Positions 1-5,679 are shown, numbered from the stretch's first letter. The stretch is DNA of 5,679 nucleotides from Oscillospiraceae bacterium (GCA_017396055.1 JAFQND010000132.1:1-5679); one strand, 5' to 3'. Program-made: numbers and translations. Notes: a model not told the origin generated them from the sequence alone.

Positions 1-1
1 A

Positions 2-181
2 TATTATATTGATTTATTTGTTAGAAAATCAAATGATATTGGATTGAAAATGTATTATAGATTGGGATATAGCATATATAGAGAAATTTTGGGGCATTTA
101 TTGACACATAATGCGAATCTCCCCCATGCTGTCCCGTCTTTCGAAACGGCAATTGACAACTGTCTTTTTTTTAAGCTATAA
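2..181 (+). CDS. Partial GNAT acetyltransferase fragment resembling eukaryotic Naa20 (NatB catalytic subunit); broken or chimeric
   Basis: One frame is open from the left edge (codon at 2-4) to a TAA at 179-181, giving 59 residues. Residues 4-8 read DLFVR, followed by SN (10-11), MY (17-18), LGYS (21-24) and YR (26-27). These match, with the same spacing, the region DLFVRxSN...MYxxLGYSxYR that I recall from human and other eukaryotic Naa20. Naa20 is the GNAT-fold subunit that acetylates Met-Asp/Glu/Asn/Gln N-termini. Bacterial RimI and archaeal Ard1 share the SN..A..LY..LGF pattern but not DLFVR or YR. After about residue 30 the expected YY...EDAYDMRK tail is missing. The remaining residues look like chance readthrough into bacterial sequence, because the stop codon falls in the next gene's -10 box. 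The first 90 bases are very AT-rich, unlike everything to the right. The N-terminal half lies outside the window. Family call fairly sure; origin (chimeric assembly, transfer or a divergent bacterial GNAT) unresolved. Confidence 0.55.
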   Translation, partial: YYIDLFVRKSNDIGLKMYYRLGYSIYREILGHLLTHNANLPHAVPSFETAIDNCLFFKL

Positions 182-182
182 T
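153..182 (+). promoter_or_regulatory. Sigma70/sigmaA-type promoter of the GH127 gene
   Basis: A perfect -35 box TTGACA (153-158) and a perfect -10 box TATAAT (177-182) are separated by 18 nt, which includes an eight-T run (165-172). Transcription would start near 189-190, leaving a leader of about 50 nt before the ATG at 239. A TTTCGAAA palindrome (139-146) lies just upstream. A small inverted repeat, GACA-AC-TGTC (155-164), overlaps the -35 box. Either could be an operator, but both are short. Confidence 0.8.
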
Positions 183-195
183 TTAGTCATAACCA

Positions 196-220
196 CGGCA
201 CATCTTTTGGAAATATGCCG
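196..220 (+). promoter_or_regulatory. Possible leader hairpin upstream of the GH127 ribosome binding site
   Basis: CGGCACAT (196-203) can pair with ATATGCCG (213-220) with one C-A mismatch and a 9-nt loop. The helix would sit in the 5' leader, ending 7 nt before the GGAGG at 228-232. It is a short stem with no recognised riboswitch core, so a regulatory role is only possible. Confidence 0.25.
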
Positions 221-238
221 CCAGAACGGAGGTTTTGT

Positions 239-2149
239 ATGATCCAGCATTTCAAACTGACCGAAGGCCTGATTCCGCACTATGCCCGTCTTCTCTGTGA
301 TACGGTGATCCCTTTTCAGGAAGACGTGCTCAACGACAGGGTAGAGGGCGTTGCACCAAGCCATGCGATCGACAATTTCCGCAATGCCGCCGATCTGCTG
401 AGAACGGGTGAGAAGACCGGCGAATTCTTCGGCATGGTATTTCAGGACAGCGACGTGGCCAAATGGATCGAAGCCGCTGCATATTCCCTGCTGATCAAGC
501 CCGATGCCGAACTGGAAAGCCGCATTGACGAGCTTTGCGATCTGATCGCCGGCGCACAGGAAGCGGACGGCTATCTGGATACCTATTACACGCTGACAGA
601 TCCCGAAAGAAAGGTCACCAACCTTCTGGAAGGTCATGAACTTTACTGCGCCGGTCATATGATGGAGGCTTCGGTAGCGCTCTATGAGGCAACCGGCAAC
701 CGCAAGCTCCTGAGCGTTATGGAAAAGAACGCCGACTTCTGGTACCGGCATTTTATCACCGGGGGCGCCGAGGGTTATCCCGGCCATCCCGAAGTTGAAC
801 TCGCACTGATGCGGCTCTGGCGCGCCACCGGCAATGATCGGTATAAAGAGCTGGCCGAGCACTTCATCAATGTCCGCGGCGTGGATCCCGATTTCTATAT
901 CAAAGAAAGAGAAAAGCGCAGCTGGAATATCTGGGGAAATGATCCCACCAACAGAGAATATCAGCAGAACCACCTTCCGGTAAGAGAACAGCCCGATGCG
1001 GTCGGTCATGCGGTCCGCGCGGCATATCTTTATACTGCCATGGCGGATATCGCCGCCGTCACCAAAGAACCCGAACTGACCGAAGCCTGCTTCAGGCTGT
1101 TTGAAAGCATCTCCAAACGCCGGATGTATATCACCGGCGGCATCGGCTCCACTGCCCACTGTGAAGCATTCTCGACCGATTACGATCTGCCCAACGATAC
1201 GGTCTATGCCGAGACCTGTGCTTCTATCGCACTGATCTTCTTTGCTTCGAAAATGCTGAAGCTGAAGCGGGACGGCCATTTTGCAGACGTGATGGAGCGG
1301 GCGTTTTATAATACTGTCCTTGCGGGCATCGAGCTGGACGGTACAAAATTCTTCTATGTCAATCCGTTGGAAGTGATTCCCGGTTCCTCCGGCGTGATAT
1401 GCACCCATCGCCACGATCTGCCCCAGAGACCCGGCTGGTTCCCCTGTGCATGCTGTCCGCCCAATGCAGCCCGGCTGCTCACTTCCGTCTCGAAATATCT
1501 CTGGGATCAGGAGGACGGCGTTCTTTACTCCAATATGTTCGCAGCAGGCAAGCTGACTCTTTCTGATGTCGAGATCGAGGTGGAAACGGCCTATCCCTTC
1601 GGCGATACGGTGCGGTACAAAGTCCTCTCGGGCGGGACCCGTCTGGCTGTGCATATTCCCGCCTTCACGCGGAAAAACTATACCGTTTCGATGCCCGGCG
1701 AGTATAAAGACGGTTATTATTACCTGAATGTCAGAGAAGGCGATGTCCTTGAACTGAAGCTGGACATGACTCCGAAGATGAACCGTGCCAACATCCGCGT
1801 CGCCAGAGACAGCGGACTCGGTGCCGTGACGGTAGGTCCCATTGTTTACTGTGCAGAAGGCGCCGACAACGGCGGCGAGGTATTCAGCTTTTCTGCCGAT
1901 GCCTCTTCGCTCCGGCTGAACTGTGAGACGGCGGCGGAGATCGGCGGTTTTGCCTGTGCGGCTGCGGATGATCTCGGAAAGGTATTTACTGTCAGCGTAA
2001 AGGGCACCCGCCTTGTTCCCGACGATCCCGATGCCCTTTACTTCACCGACGAATACCGTGAAGAGGAGAGCGAGCTGAAACTGATTCCCTATTTCATGTG
2101 GGGCAACCGCGGCATCAATCAGATGCGTATCTGGCTTCCGCTGAAGTGA
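239..2149 (+). CDS. GH127 family glycoside hydrolase, probable beta-L-arabinofuranosidase (DUF1680)
   Basis: This 636-residue protein is close in length to Bifidobacterium HypBA1 (about 658), a retaining exo-beta-L-arabinofuranosidase that uses a zinc-bound cysteine nucleophile. The family's motifs are present: CEAF with the likely acid/base E309; YAETCAS with E325 and C327, exactly 16 residues after E309 as in HypBA1 (E322/E338); and ACCPPN with C405 and C406, giving the zinc ligands and nucleophile C405. Histidines in GHPEVEL (H183) and VGHAVRAAY (H257) fit the substrate pocket. An alpha-barrel region covers roughly residues 1-430, followed by beta-rich domains ending in PYFMWGNRG...MRIWLPL, typical of the family. 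The ATG at 239 is chosen because GGAGG (228-232) lies 6 nt upstream; an in-frame ATG at 215 has no such site. No signal peptide is visible, so it should act in the cytoplasm on imported oligosaccharides. It is monocistronic, between its own promoter and terminator. Some GH127 members act on other sugars, so the family is sure and the exact substrate is not. Confidence 0.95.
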   Translation: MIQHFKLTEGLIPHYARLLCDTVIPFQEDVLNDRVEGVAPSHAIDNFRNAADLLRTGEKTGEFFGMVFQDSDVAKWIEAAAYSLLIKPDAELESRIDELCDLIAGAQEADGYLDTYYTLTDPERKVTNLLEGHELYCAGHMMEASVALYEATGNRKLLSVMEKNADFWYRHFITGGAEGYPGHPEVELALMRLWRATGNDRYKELAEHFINVRGVDPDFYIKEREKRSWNIWGNDPTNREYQQNHLPVREQPDAVGHAVRAAYLYTAMADIAAVTKEPELTEACFRLFESISKRRMYITGGIGSTAHCEAFSTDYDLPNDTVYAETCASIALIFFASKMLKLKRDGHFADVMERAFYNTVLAGIELDGTKFFYVNPLEVIPGSSGVICTHRHDLPQRPGWFPCACCPPNAARLLTSVSKYLWDQEDGVLYSNMFAAGKLTLSDVEIEVETAYPFGDTVRYKVLSGGTRLAVHIPAFTRKNYTVSMPGEYKDGYYYLNVREGDVLELKLDMTPKMNRANIRVARDSGLGAVTVGPIVYCAEGADNGGEVFSFSADASSLRLNCETAAEIGGFACAAADDLGKVFTVSVKGTRLVPDDPDALYFTDEYREEESELKLIPYFMWGNRGINQMRIWLPLK

Positions 2150-2157
2150 GCGGGATG

Positions 2158-2199
2158 AAAAACGAAGAGCACAGCCATTTTCGGCTGTGCTCTTTTCTT
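2158..2199. terminator. Bidirectional intrinsic terminator between convergent genes
   Basis: A perfect 12-bp stem, AAGAGCACAGCC (2165-2176) with GGCTGTGCTCTT (2183-2194), closes a 6-nt loop. On the plus strand the stem runs into a T-rich tail (2191-2199), 15 nt after the GH127 stop. On the minus strand it is followed by CG and then five Ts (complement of 2158-2162), so it can also stop transcripts of the facing operon. Confidence 0.9.
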
Positions 2200-2237
2200 G
2201 TGGGGAGAGGCAGGCGGGTTCCCGGAAAACCCAGTGG

Positions 2238-2257
2238 AAAAACTGCCTGCAGCAGGC
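2238..2257 (-). terminator. Possible first terminator of the aldolase-SGNH operon
   Basis: Reading the minus strand, a GC-rich 5-bp stem GCCTG/CAGGC (2257-2245) with a CTG loop is followed by AG and five Ts (2242-2238). It begins 13 nt after the SGNH stop codon. The stem is short, so it may be weak and backed up by the larger hairpin at 2165-2194. Confidence 0.4.
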
Positions 2258-2270
2258 TGCTGAAGACAAA

Positions 2271-3356
2271 TTAAAAATAAAGCTTGAACACATCCGAGAG
2301 CGCCTCTGCCATGCAGTAAAAGCCCAGATCGGTGGGATGTGTGTTGTCCATCGTCATCATTTCGCGATCATGGCTCTCAAAGATCTGCTGACCGTCGATG
2401 AAATGAACGGGAGCGGCGCTTTCTTTTTGCAGTGCCCGATAGCTTTCTTCAATGACGCGCATTCTTCGGATCGCTTCTTCTTTGCCGTTGTGCTGGTTCG
2501 GCTTGGAGAGCAGGACGATCGGAAGATCGGGGTGCGCTTCTCTCAATTTTCTCAGGCCCCGCAAGTGTGTCTCCCTCAAAAATTCCACAGAGGGAGTGTT
2601 GTGATCGTAATCGTACACAAGAAGCTGCATGGGCAGCGAACACAGATAGTCGATAGCCGGTTCTTCTGCCTTACAGGCGCCCGCAAAGCCGAGGTTGATA
2701 TAGTCAAAGGAAAAGCGGCGGGATAAAATGTTGGGATAGGTGTTGCCCGAACGGGATGCGCAGGCGCCCTGTGTGATCGATGAGCCGTAAAAGACAACGG
2801 GCAGAGCGTTGACGTAGCGTGTGCCTTCGGTCAGGACGGCATCCTTGTCAAGCCCGATAAACAGATCACTGATATTGACAAAAGACGGAAAGCAAAGGGT
2901 GATCTGCCGCATCCTTTTTTCTTCGAAAGAGACCGCGGATTCATACTGCCCGTCCGAAAGCTCATAGCTCATCACGCTTCCGCGCTGGATCAGTCCGGCA
3001 GGAGACATGACCTGACAGTGTGCGCCGTCAACGTAAAGGTCAAAGCAGCATGCTCCCGCACCCGAAAGAGCCACACTTCTCTCAGACGGGAAGGTCATGG
3101 GCGGATAGACCGCACCGACGGCGATCGTACGGGAATCGGTGGCAAATCGCAGGCGCGCTCCCGCGGTATTCGTATAAAGCAGAGAAACCTTTTCGCTGAT
3201 CTTTCCGGCAATTTCCTTGGGCATACGAGCAAAAAGTCCGTCCTGCTTGTGGGGATAGAGTCCGTAAAGGCGAAAGGGAGCATGCTCGGCGTTGTAGACA
3301 GAGAGCGTCTCTGCCTGTGCGGGGAGAGTACGAAAACGAAACGAATGCGAATCCAT
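2271..3356 (-). CDS. SGNH/GDSL-type hydrolase with N-terminal GxDLY-like domain (probable carbohydrate esterase)
   Basis: A 361-residue protein in two parts. Residues about 1-180 are beta-rich and contain FDLYVDG (105-111), matching the GxDLY domain that usually precedes the Lipase_GDSL_3 type of SGNH hydrolase. Residues about 185-361 carry the catalytic blocks: YGSSITQG (190-197) with likely nucleophile S193; NLGFAG (221-226) with the oxyanion glycine; DYDHN (249-253) with N253; and DNTHPTD (337-343) with D337 and H340 completing the triad. The block I sequence is GSSIT instead of GDSIT, which is usual in this subgroup. Enzymes of this kind remove acyl (often acetyl) groups from sugars, but the substrate cannot be read from sequence. 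No signal peptide or membrane segment is visible, so it is probably cytoplasmic. The ATG is preceded by AAGGAGA (complement of about 3364-3370) 7 nt upstream. It is the second gene after the aldolase, 13 nt away, hence co-transcribed. Confidence 0.9.
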   Translation of the reverse strand: MDSHSFRFRTLPAQAETLSVYNAEHAPFRLYGLYPHKQDGLFARMPKEIAGKISEKVSLLYTNTAGARLRFATDSRTIAVGAVYPPMTFPSERSVALSGAGACCFDLYVDGAHCQVMSPAGLIQRGSVMSYELSDGQYESAVSFEEKRMRQITLCFPSFVNISDLFIGLDKDAVLTEGTRYVNALPVVFYGSSITQGACASRSGNTYPNILSRRFSFDYINLGFAGACKAEEPAIDYLCSLPMQLLVYDYDHNTPSVEFLRETHLRGLRKLREAHPDLPIVLLSKPNQHNGKEEAIRRMRVIEESYRALQKESAAPVHFIDGQQIFESHDREMMTMDNTHPTDLGFYCMAEALSDVFKLYF

Positions 3357-3369
3357 AGCGATTCTCCTT

Positions 3370-4137
3370 TTAGCGTATGGGGCAGTAATTGGGCAGCGCC
3401 GCGCGGAATTCCTCGTCCGAGAGACCGGCGGTGTCCTTCAGACCCGGGCAGATGCGGCCGCGCACTTGGATAGCGGTGTCAACAAAGAGGCGAAGCTTCT
3501 GAGCGACCAGCTCGGGCGTGAGCGCGGAGGGATCAACGCCCTTCAGCAAAACATCAAAGCCCGTGGCGCACAGAATATTGCCTGCAGCAAAGGCTTCCTC
3601 CATTCGTTCAACGGTAATACCGCCCGTCACATAGGTAGGGCAATAGTTGAAGGTAGGAAGCGCATGCAGGCGCTTGGACAGCGACAGGTCGGGACCGAGT
3701 ACCTTGATGACCGATGCGCCGCTTCGGATCTGTCGGAGTGCTTCACCGCCGGTCTCTGCCGTTGGGATACAAAGATGCGTGCTTCTGTAGGTCTGAAGCG
3801 TTTCGTCGGAATAAGGAAGCATAGAAACAAAGCCGTCTACGTAAGGTGCAAGCTCCGAAAGCGTCATCAATTGGGGGAAGCGTGTCTTGAGGTCCTGTAC
3901 GATCTCCTCGGAATCGATGGTGCTCCCCATCAGAATGACCGTGTCAGGAAGACTTGCTCTCAACGTGGGGAGGATCTGTTTGGCATCTCTGCGGCGCAGG
4001 GTGTACTCGATGACGTCGAGCTTTGCCAGACGGCAGCCCTCCAAAAGGATTTCGGTATCGAACGCGTCGTCCACAAAGATCGGGATCCATGCCTGTTCGA
4101 CCAGCCTTCTGTATGCGCGGAAGAGTGAATTGCTCAT
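3370..4137 (-). CDS. KDPG/KHG aldolase-like class I (Schiff-base) aldolase
   Basis: This 255-residue protein aligns by eye with the (alpha/beta)8 barrel of E. coli Eda, which cleaves 2-keto-3-deoxy-6-phosphogluconate to pyruvate and glyceraldehyde 3-phosphate. Conserved landmarks are IEYTLRR with E44 and R48 (Eda E45 and R49), MGST with T73, SVIKVLG with the Schiff-base lysine K145, and the phosphate-binding TGGI (171-174). Differences from Eda are clear: the KFFPAE segment after the lysine is KVLGPD, the PGIST loop is replaced by PTAET, and the chain is about 40 residues longer, mostly at the C-terminus. The substrate may therefore be a different 2-keto-3-deoxy sugar acid. The frame can be extended upstream to a TTG at 4167, but that lacks a ribosome binding site. 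The ATG at 4137 (MSNSLFRAY) follows a GGCAGGA sequence and is preferred. It is the first gene of a two-gene operon with the SGNH hydrolase. No sugar kinase or dehydratase is in view. Fold fairly sure, substrate unknown. Confidence 0.82.
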   Translation of the reverse strand: MSNSLFRAYRRLVEQAWIPIFVDDAFDTEILLEGCRLAKLDVIEYTLRRRDAKQILPTLRASLPDTVILMGSTIDSEEIVQDLKTRFPQLMTLSELAPYVDGFVSMLPYSDETLQTYRSTHLCIPTAETGGEALRQIRSGASVIKVLGPDLSLSKRLHALPTFNYCPTYVTGGITVERMEEAFAAGNILCATGFDVLLKGVDPSALTPELVAQKLRLFVDTAIQVRGRICPGLKDTAGLSDEEFRAALPNYCPIR

Positions 4138-4184
4138 GTCAATGTTCCTGCCTTTCCAATAATTCAATGATCAAAAGAACGTAC

Positions 4185-4207
4185 GATAGTATCATTATAT
4201 CATGATA
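4185..4207 (-). promoter_or_regulatory. Probable promoter and operator region of the aldolase-SGNH operon
   Basis: On the minus strand a perfect TATAAT (complement of 4194-4199) would place the start of transcription near 4187, about 50 nt before the ATG at 4137. No good TTGACA lies 16-18 nt upstream; the best match is about 3 of 6. The -10 box sits within an inverted repeat, TATCAT (4190-4195) and ATGATA (4202-4207), with a second small palindrome GATAGTATC (4185-4193) next to it. A weak -35 plus symmetry over the -10 suggests a regulated promoter; the regulator is unknown. Confidence 0.5.
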
Positions 4208-4360
4208 AAGACGATTTGCATATAATTGAGTTACCGGGCCTTTTTTCTTGCTATCGTTCTTTCTCCCGCTGCCATCCCTACCTCATGCCGCCGATTTGCC
4301 ACCCATCTAAACCGGTCTGAAACCGACTGTTTCTGTCTGAACCAAAAAGATGACAGACAA

Positions 4361-4398
4361 AACAAAAAGCCTTGCCATCTCGATGATAGCAAGGCTTT
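4361..4398 (-). terminator. Intrinsic terminator of the tRNA-fMet gene
   Basis: A perfect 10-bp stem, AAAGCCTTGC with GCAAGGCTTT (4366-4375 with 4389-4398), is followed on the minus strand by a T-rich tail (TTTTTGTTTT, complement region 4359-4368). It begins 5 nt after the encoded CCA of the tRNA. Confidence 0.88.
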
Positions 4399-4403
4399 CG
4401 ATG

Positions 4404-4480
<77 letters not shown>

Positions 4481-4490
4481 ATATAAACAA

Positions 4491-4505
4491 CGCTGTTCCT
4501 CAGCG
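4491..4505 (-). promoter_or_regulatory. Small hairpin in the tRNA precursor leader
   Basis: CGCTG (4491-4495) and CAGCG (4501-4505) form a 5-bp GC-rich stem with a 5-nt loop, located at the predicted transcript 5' end and 10 nt before the mature tRNA. It could protect the 5' end or shape RNase P processing. The role is inference. Confidence 0.4.
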
Positions 4506-4512
4506 CCTAATT

Positions 4513-4564
4513 ATAATACCACAAAGAGATCGTAATGTCAATACCTTTTTGAAAATAATTTTAT
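4513..4564 (-). promoter_or_regulatory. Strong tRNA-fMet promoter with UP-element-like sequence
   Basis: On the minus strand, TTGACA (complement of 4536-4541) and TATTAT (complement of 4513-4518) are spaced by 17 nt; an overlapping TATAAT (4510-4515) would be 20 nt away. Upstream, AAAATTATTTT (complement of 4552-4562), then CA and a run of As, fits the selected UP-element consensus AAAWWTWTTTTnnAAA as I recall it. This is the bipartite site for the RNA polymerase alpha C-terminal domains. Start of transcription is predicted near 4506, giving a leader of about 26 nt. Confidence 0.8.
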
Positions 4565-4579
4565 ATTTCTTTTTCTGCG

Positions 4580-5371
4580 TCAGATTACATGGTCTTCCAG
4601 ACGGATATAGTGGAACAAAAACTGCTGCGCCACACCCTTCGGCTCGGCAAAATCGGGGAACCCGGCCGGATAATACCGCTGCAGCGCCTTTTTGATCCAG
4701 GTGTCTATCGGGAAAGCATCCAGCCTGTGAAAACCATAGAGCAGCGCACATTCGGCCACCTTCGGACCGACACCATAGATGTTCATCAGCTTCGCGCGGG
4801 CTTCTTCCAGGGGCATTTCACTCAGCGCCGGAAGATCCAGTTCGCCGGATACAACCTTTCGGGCAGCATCCAGAATGTATTTTGCGCGGAATCCGGCCTT
4901 CAGGGGGGCCAGATCTTCCACGGTACAGCCGGCCAACGCTTCGGGTGCAGGAAATGCATAGCCGTCTTCGGTGCGTTCACCGAACTGTTCGCACAGCCGC
5001 GCAATGATCATTTTGATGCGGGGAATGTTGTTATTCTGGCTGATGATAAAGGAGCAGAGCGTCTCCCACGGGTCCTGCTGCAGCAGACGGATCCCGCCGG
5101 CCTTCTCACAGGCCAGTTTCAATGTCGGGTCTTCAGAAAACCGCGTCCGCAGAGCGGCATAGTCGGTGCCAAAGTCAAAATACCTCTCCCAGAAAGGGCA
5201 TTCGCTGTCATCAACTCCGGGCAGAATGAGCAGGTCGTCTTTCTGAAAGACGGTGATGCTTTTCCCGTTTACAATGCCTTTGAAGCTGCCGTCCGGCTGT
5301 TCCTCCCAGCGGAAACACTGCCCGCAGTTTAAGGTGTCCCGCAGAGAAAATCCGGTTATTTCCAGTTTCAT
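4580..5371 (-). CDS. 8-oxoguanine DNA glycosylase/AP lyase, OGG1 type
   Basis: A 263-residue HhH-GPD superfamily enzyme. It should excise 8-oxoguanine opposite cytosine and nick the abasic site through a lysine Schiff base, starting base excision repair in the cytoplasm. Landmarks of OGG1 are GQCFRW (17-22, N-terminal beta domain), SQNNNIPRI (111-119, matching the human NNNIaRI segment), the helix-hairpin-helix YGVGPKVAECA (199-209) with catalytic K204, and FPIDTWI (220-226) with D223, matching human K249 and D268. Length is near that of Clostridium OGG and shorter than human OGG1. The start has AAGGAGGG 4-5 nt upstream, and its ATG overlaps the TGA of the preceding gene (ATGA at 5371-5368), so translation is probably coupled. 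No terminator is visible between its stop and the tRNA promoter. Confidence 0.94.
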   Translation of the reverse strand: MKLEITGFSLRDTLNCGQCFRWEEQPDGSFKGIVNGKSITVFQKDDLLILPGVDDSECPFWERYFDFGTDYAALRTRFSEDPTLKLACEKAGGIRLLQQDPWETLCSFIISQNNNIPRIKMIIARLCEQFGERTEDGYAFPAPEALAGCTVEDLAPLKAGFRAKYILDAARKVVSGELDLPALSEMPLEEARAKLMNIYGVGPKVAECALLYGFHRLDAFPIDTWIKKALQRYYPAGFPDFAEPKGVAQQFLFHYIRLEDHVI

Positions 5372-5679
5372 ACGACCCTCCTTGCCCAGCGGCCGAGGGT
5401 CTCTTCCGGCATGGGATAGACTTTCACCTTTGTCACTTCGTCATATTCCTGTATGAATTCAGCCAGCCTGGCGGTACGCTCCTCGTCAATATGGAAAATC
5501 ATCAGCTCAGTGCCCCATCTTGCGGCCGAAAGGAGCAGCCTTTCTTTGTCATACAGCTCGACTGCATAAAACTCCCACCGTCCGGAGCGGTCTCGGCTGA
5601 GCAGTCCGGCGGTCTCCGGTGTCATGGGGTGCCGTTCCGGCTCGGAGGTACTCTCTTCCCACAGGCGGTATCCGGTGGC
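5368..5679 (-). CDS. Hypothetical protein, C-terminal part, runs off the right edge
   Basis: The frame is open from the edge at 5679 to a TGA at 5370-5368, giving at least 103 residues. An internal ATG at 5625 would give 85 residues but has no ribosome binding site before it, so the gene most likely begins outside the window. I do not recognise the family. The visible part is soluble and charged, with alternating hydrophobic stretches (WEFYAVELYD, ELMIFHID) and a helix-like RTARLAEFIQEYDE, suggesting an alpha/beta domain. No membrane segment, metal-binding cluster or repeats are seen. Its stop overlaps the start codon of the OGG1 gene by 4 nt, and the OGG1 ribosome binding site lies within its last codons, so the two are almost certainly co-transcribed. 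Confidence 0.65.
   Translation of the reverse strand, partial: ATGYRLWEESTSEPERHPMTPETAGLLSRDRSGRWEFYAVELYDKERLLLSAARWGTELMIFHIDEERTARLAEFIQEYDEVTKVKVYPMPEETLGRWARRVV

Noticed and set aside
101..130. Second TTGACA (101-106) as an alternative promoter
   Set aside because: No acceptable -10 box follows at 16-18 nt; the best candidate, CATGCT, matches only half of the consensus, and a far better promoter lies at 153-182.
176..2293. 705-codon open frame on the minus strand opposite the GH127 gene
   Set aside because: It is the antisense shadow of a gene with strong family motifs; its translation shows no recognisable domain, and it would cross the bidirectional terminator.
3466..4128. Plus-strand 220-codon open frame opposite the aldolase
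   Set aside because: Antisense shadow of the aldolase coding frame; the minus-strand frame has clear catalytic motifs and a ribosome binding site.
4138..4167. TTG start extending the aldolase by 10 residues
   Set aside because: No ribosome binding site precedes it, while the ATG at 4137 has a GGCAGGA upstream and begins where the fold is expected to begin.
4221..4226. Plus-strand TATAAT in the gap upstream of the aldolase
   Set aside because: No -35 at proper spacing and no plus-strand gene downstream; probably chance in AT-rich DNA.
4334..4359. TGTCTG/CAGACA inverted repeat as an extra terminator or RNA element
   Set aside because: Six base pairs around a 14-nt loop with no T-run of its own; too weak beside the real tRNA terminator.
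4589..5332. Plus-strand 247-codon open frame opposite OGG1
   Set aside because: Antisense shadow; the OGG1 frame has every key residue.

Overview
The window looks like ordinary bacterial chromosome, with one odd left edge. From about position 120 onward it is moderately GC-rich. It has strong AGGAGG-type ribosome binding sites, sigma70/sigmaA-type promoters, intrinsic terminators, a bacterial tRNA-fMet with encoded CCA and an OGG1-type glycosylase of the kind common in Clostridia. I infer an anaerobic, plant-polysaccharide-using Bacillota (Clostridia, gut or rumen type). This comes from gene content and signals, not from a marker gene.

Layout. Positions 1-~100 are very AT-rich and read in one open frame whose peptide resembles the C-terminal half of the GNAT domain of eukaryotic Naa20 (NatB catalytic subunit). 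The resemblance stops near position 90-100, just before the bacterial sequence. This looks like a chimeric join or, less likely, a transferred fragment. A near-consensus promoter (153-182) then drives a GH127 family glycosidase (239-2149, +) that has the Zn/Cys catalytic residues of beta-L-arabinofuranosidases. It ends in a strong hairpin terminator with T-runs on both sides.

Convergent to it lies a two-gene minus-strand operon: a KDPG/KHG-aldolase-like class I aldolase (3370-4137) followed after 13 nt by a GxDLY/SGNH hydrolase (2271-3356). Its promoter region (4185-4207) carries a TATAAT box inside an inverted repeat. The likely theme is use of decorated plant sugars: GH127 releases L-arabinose (or a related furanose), the SGNH enzyme removes ester groups, and the aldolase cleaves a 2-keto-3-deoxy sugar acid. 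None of the three has a visible signal peptide, so they would act on imported oligosaccharides in the cytoplasm. The joint role is inference.

Further right, on the minus strand, are an initiator tRNA gene (4404-4480) with its own terminator and a strong promoter preceded by an UP-element-like sequence, then an 8-oxoguanine DNA glycosylase (4580-5371). The glycosylase start codon overlaps the stop of an unrecognised gene that runs off the right edge. I see no CRISPR array, insertion sequence, toxin-antitoxin pair or defence module. Apart from the left edge, the region is mostly conventional.
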